Shown: piece after piece, positions 61,828-64,000 of the stretch | How positions within the stretch are numbered: position 1 is the first letter of the stretch | How the letters are laid out: every line of letters starts with the position of its first letter | From: CAVQMB01 sp963713445 | GTDB taxonomy: Bacteria > Pseudomonadota > Gammaproteobacteria > Competibacterales > Competibacteraceae | Length of the DNA: 64,000 nucleotides | Assembly: GCA_963713445.1 (NCBI GenBank) | Contig: CAVQMB010000002.1 | Coordinates: 1 to 64,000, forward strand | Direction: 5' to 3' | The notes under the pieces: model-generated | What the model saw: the letters and a program-made list of their open reading frames with translations, nothing else | What the model was told of the DNA's origin: nothing | Databases searched by the model: none | Translations under genes and position numbers: made by a program

Positions 61828-62691
61828 TTAGCTGGGCAGCACGACAATAACGCCGTCCATGATGAATGGATAGCCGCCATAACTTTTGAGCGGAGCGTAG
61901 GTTCGGGCGGCTGGATCATAGACTGCATGTATCGGGCAGTAGTAATGGTGCACACCGGGTTGGCTCAGGGTTAGTACGCCGGTGCCGCCGTGTCCTGGCA
62001 GGTTGATGGGCGCGAAAGCGTTCATTTTCTCCAGCCACAAACCCTTGCTGGACTGAGACTGCGCCGGCTGCTGCAGGGTCAGCGGCATCAGCATTGGTTC
62101 CGGAGCCGGCATGGCGATGTGCATGTTGCCATCCTGATTGTCGAAATGGATTGCCGTGCCGGCGGTTACGATGACCGTCCACGGCGTGAAGGTCATGGTC
62201 GAGTCCGGGATCACGATATCCGGCTTGGTCGGCGTTAGCCCCATTCCATGCTCATCGGTCACCACCACAATGGCGTAGGCCGGCCGCGGAAACGCCGGGG
62301 CACTGACTTGCGGGCGACGACTTGTCCAACCTTGGTGTCGAAGTGGGTGGTGGCGTCATCGTAGAGCAGATAAACGCCCGGTTTGGTGAATTTCAGCATG
62401 TTGTGGGCGTTGGCCGCCAACTGCTGCTTGACCGGGTCCGGTGCGTCCGGTGGCACTGGCCAACTGTAGGGTCTGGGACGAGTCATTGGCGAACTGCAAT
62501 TCAGTTCCGGCGACTACGTGGGCGACCATCGGGACGAAGCCCGCGCCGAAAAAGCCGATTTGGGCCGGGGCCGGGCTGGCCTTCTTGGTTGCGCCCCAGG
62601 CCAACCGGCTCGCCAGTGGAGTGGTGGCCGCGGTGACGCCGCTGGCGATGGCATACTGGAAAAGGGTCCTCCGGGAAAGTGGATTTGTCAT
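61828..62691 (-). pseudogene. Tat-exported cupredoxin-type protein, two frameshifts
   Basis: A twin-arginine signal opens it (LSRRTLFQYAIASGVTAATT). Then the frames change twice: QIGFFGAGFVPMVAHVVAGT and ELQFANDSSQTLQLA to about 62460, QQLAANAHNMLKFTKPGVYL and THFDTKVGQVVARK to about 62310, then VTDEHGMGLTPTKPDIVIPD and HHYYCPIHAVYD to the stop at 61828. Two cupredoxin-like halves are suggested, with the Cys-His loop in the second (YYCPIHAV). About 287 residues would result. It lies between the CXXCH gene and copA, so a role in copper handling or redox is likely. Confidence 0.6.
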
Positions 62692-62743
62692 GGTATTACT
62701 CCAGAACGGTGTGTATGGGCATCTCGCGGCCCTTTCCTTTTGG

Positions 62744-64000
<1,257 letters not shown>

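Overview
The window reads as a chromosomal segment of a GC-rich, Gram-negative gammaproteobacterium-like organism. It carries O-antigen/capsule ABC export genes, CtaG/SCO/PCuAC cytochrome oxidase copper assembly, FeoAB, ectoine genes, and copper and mercury resistance genes. That mix suggests a metal-exposed, salt- or osmotically stressed bacterium, perhaps an acidophilic or sulfur/iron-oxidising relative of Ectothiorhodospiraceae or Acidihalobacter. The taxonomic placement is inference from gene content only. I found no rRNA, tRNA or CRISPR array.

Left end (1-9.8 kb) is a mobile and decayed zone. It holds an intact IS1595-type transposase, then a frameshifted replication module of an integrated element (AlpA-like DNA-binding protein, CHC2 primase, DUF3987 helicase-like protein, TubC-like small protein). 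A frameshifted IS5-type transposase and an internally deleted IS1595-type copy with recognisable ends follow. After them comes an AT-rich island with a rhamnosyltransferase-like gene and a Wzm/Wzt polysaccharide exporter.

9.8-18.7 kb holds a full-length asnS broken by about seven frameshifts, an intact CusR/CusS-like two-component system, a broken unknown gene, and a broken RND efflux operon. A 16-base dyad upstream of the pump matches the CusR/CopR box. 18.7-24.1 kb holds a thioesterase, feoA-feoB with a Cys-rich tail gene and an FNR-type box, a GntR/FCD regulator, a 58-residue membrane peptide, a fatty-acid hydroxylase-like protein and a DUF6166 protein.

24.2-44.6 kb is a dense, frame-clean uptake block. 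It holds a polyamine-type importer (its ATPase sits apart, behind a pyroglutamyl peptidase), a dipeptide importer with fused ATPases, a branched-chain amino acid importer and a ZnuABC-type metal importer. A TcuA-like flavoprotein and a DacB-type carboxypeptidase close the block.

44.6-50.5 kb has SCO, CtaG and PCuAC, a lone HicB, and an ectoine locus in which ectA and ectB form one open frame, ectC is reduced to at most a fragment, and ectD is intact. 50.5-64 kb has a Ca2+/Na+ exchanger, remnants of a membrane protein, and a copper/redox module (unknown secreted protein, cupredoxin, beta-propeller, glutaredoxin). It continues with a variant mer operon with a clear MerR-type promoter, SHOCT and NfeD-like proteins and a FetAB-type exporter. 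Last come a frameshifted CXXCH protein, a frameshifted Tat cupredoxin and the C-terminal part of CopA, which runs off the right end.

One pattern crosses the window: single-base frameshifts are concentrated in the first 18.7 kb and in 57-62.7 kb, while about 30 genes from 19.5 to 50 kb are open apart from one small ORF. Some shifts sit exactly at homopolymer runs. Gene decay and assembly error are both possible and are separated where I can.
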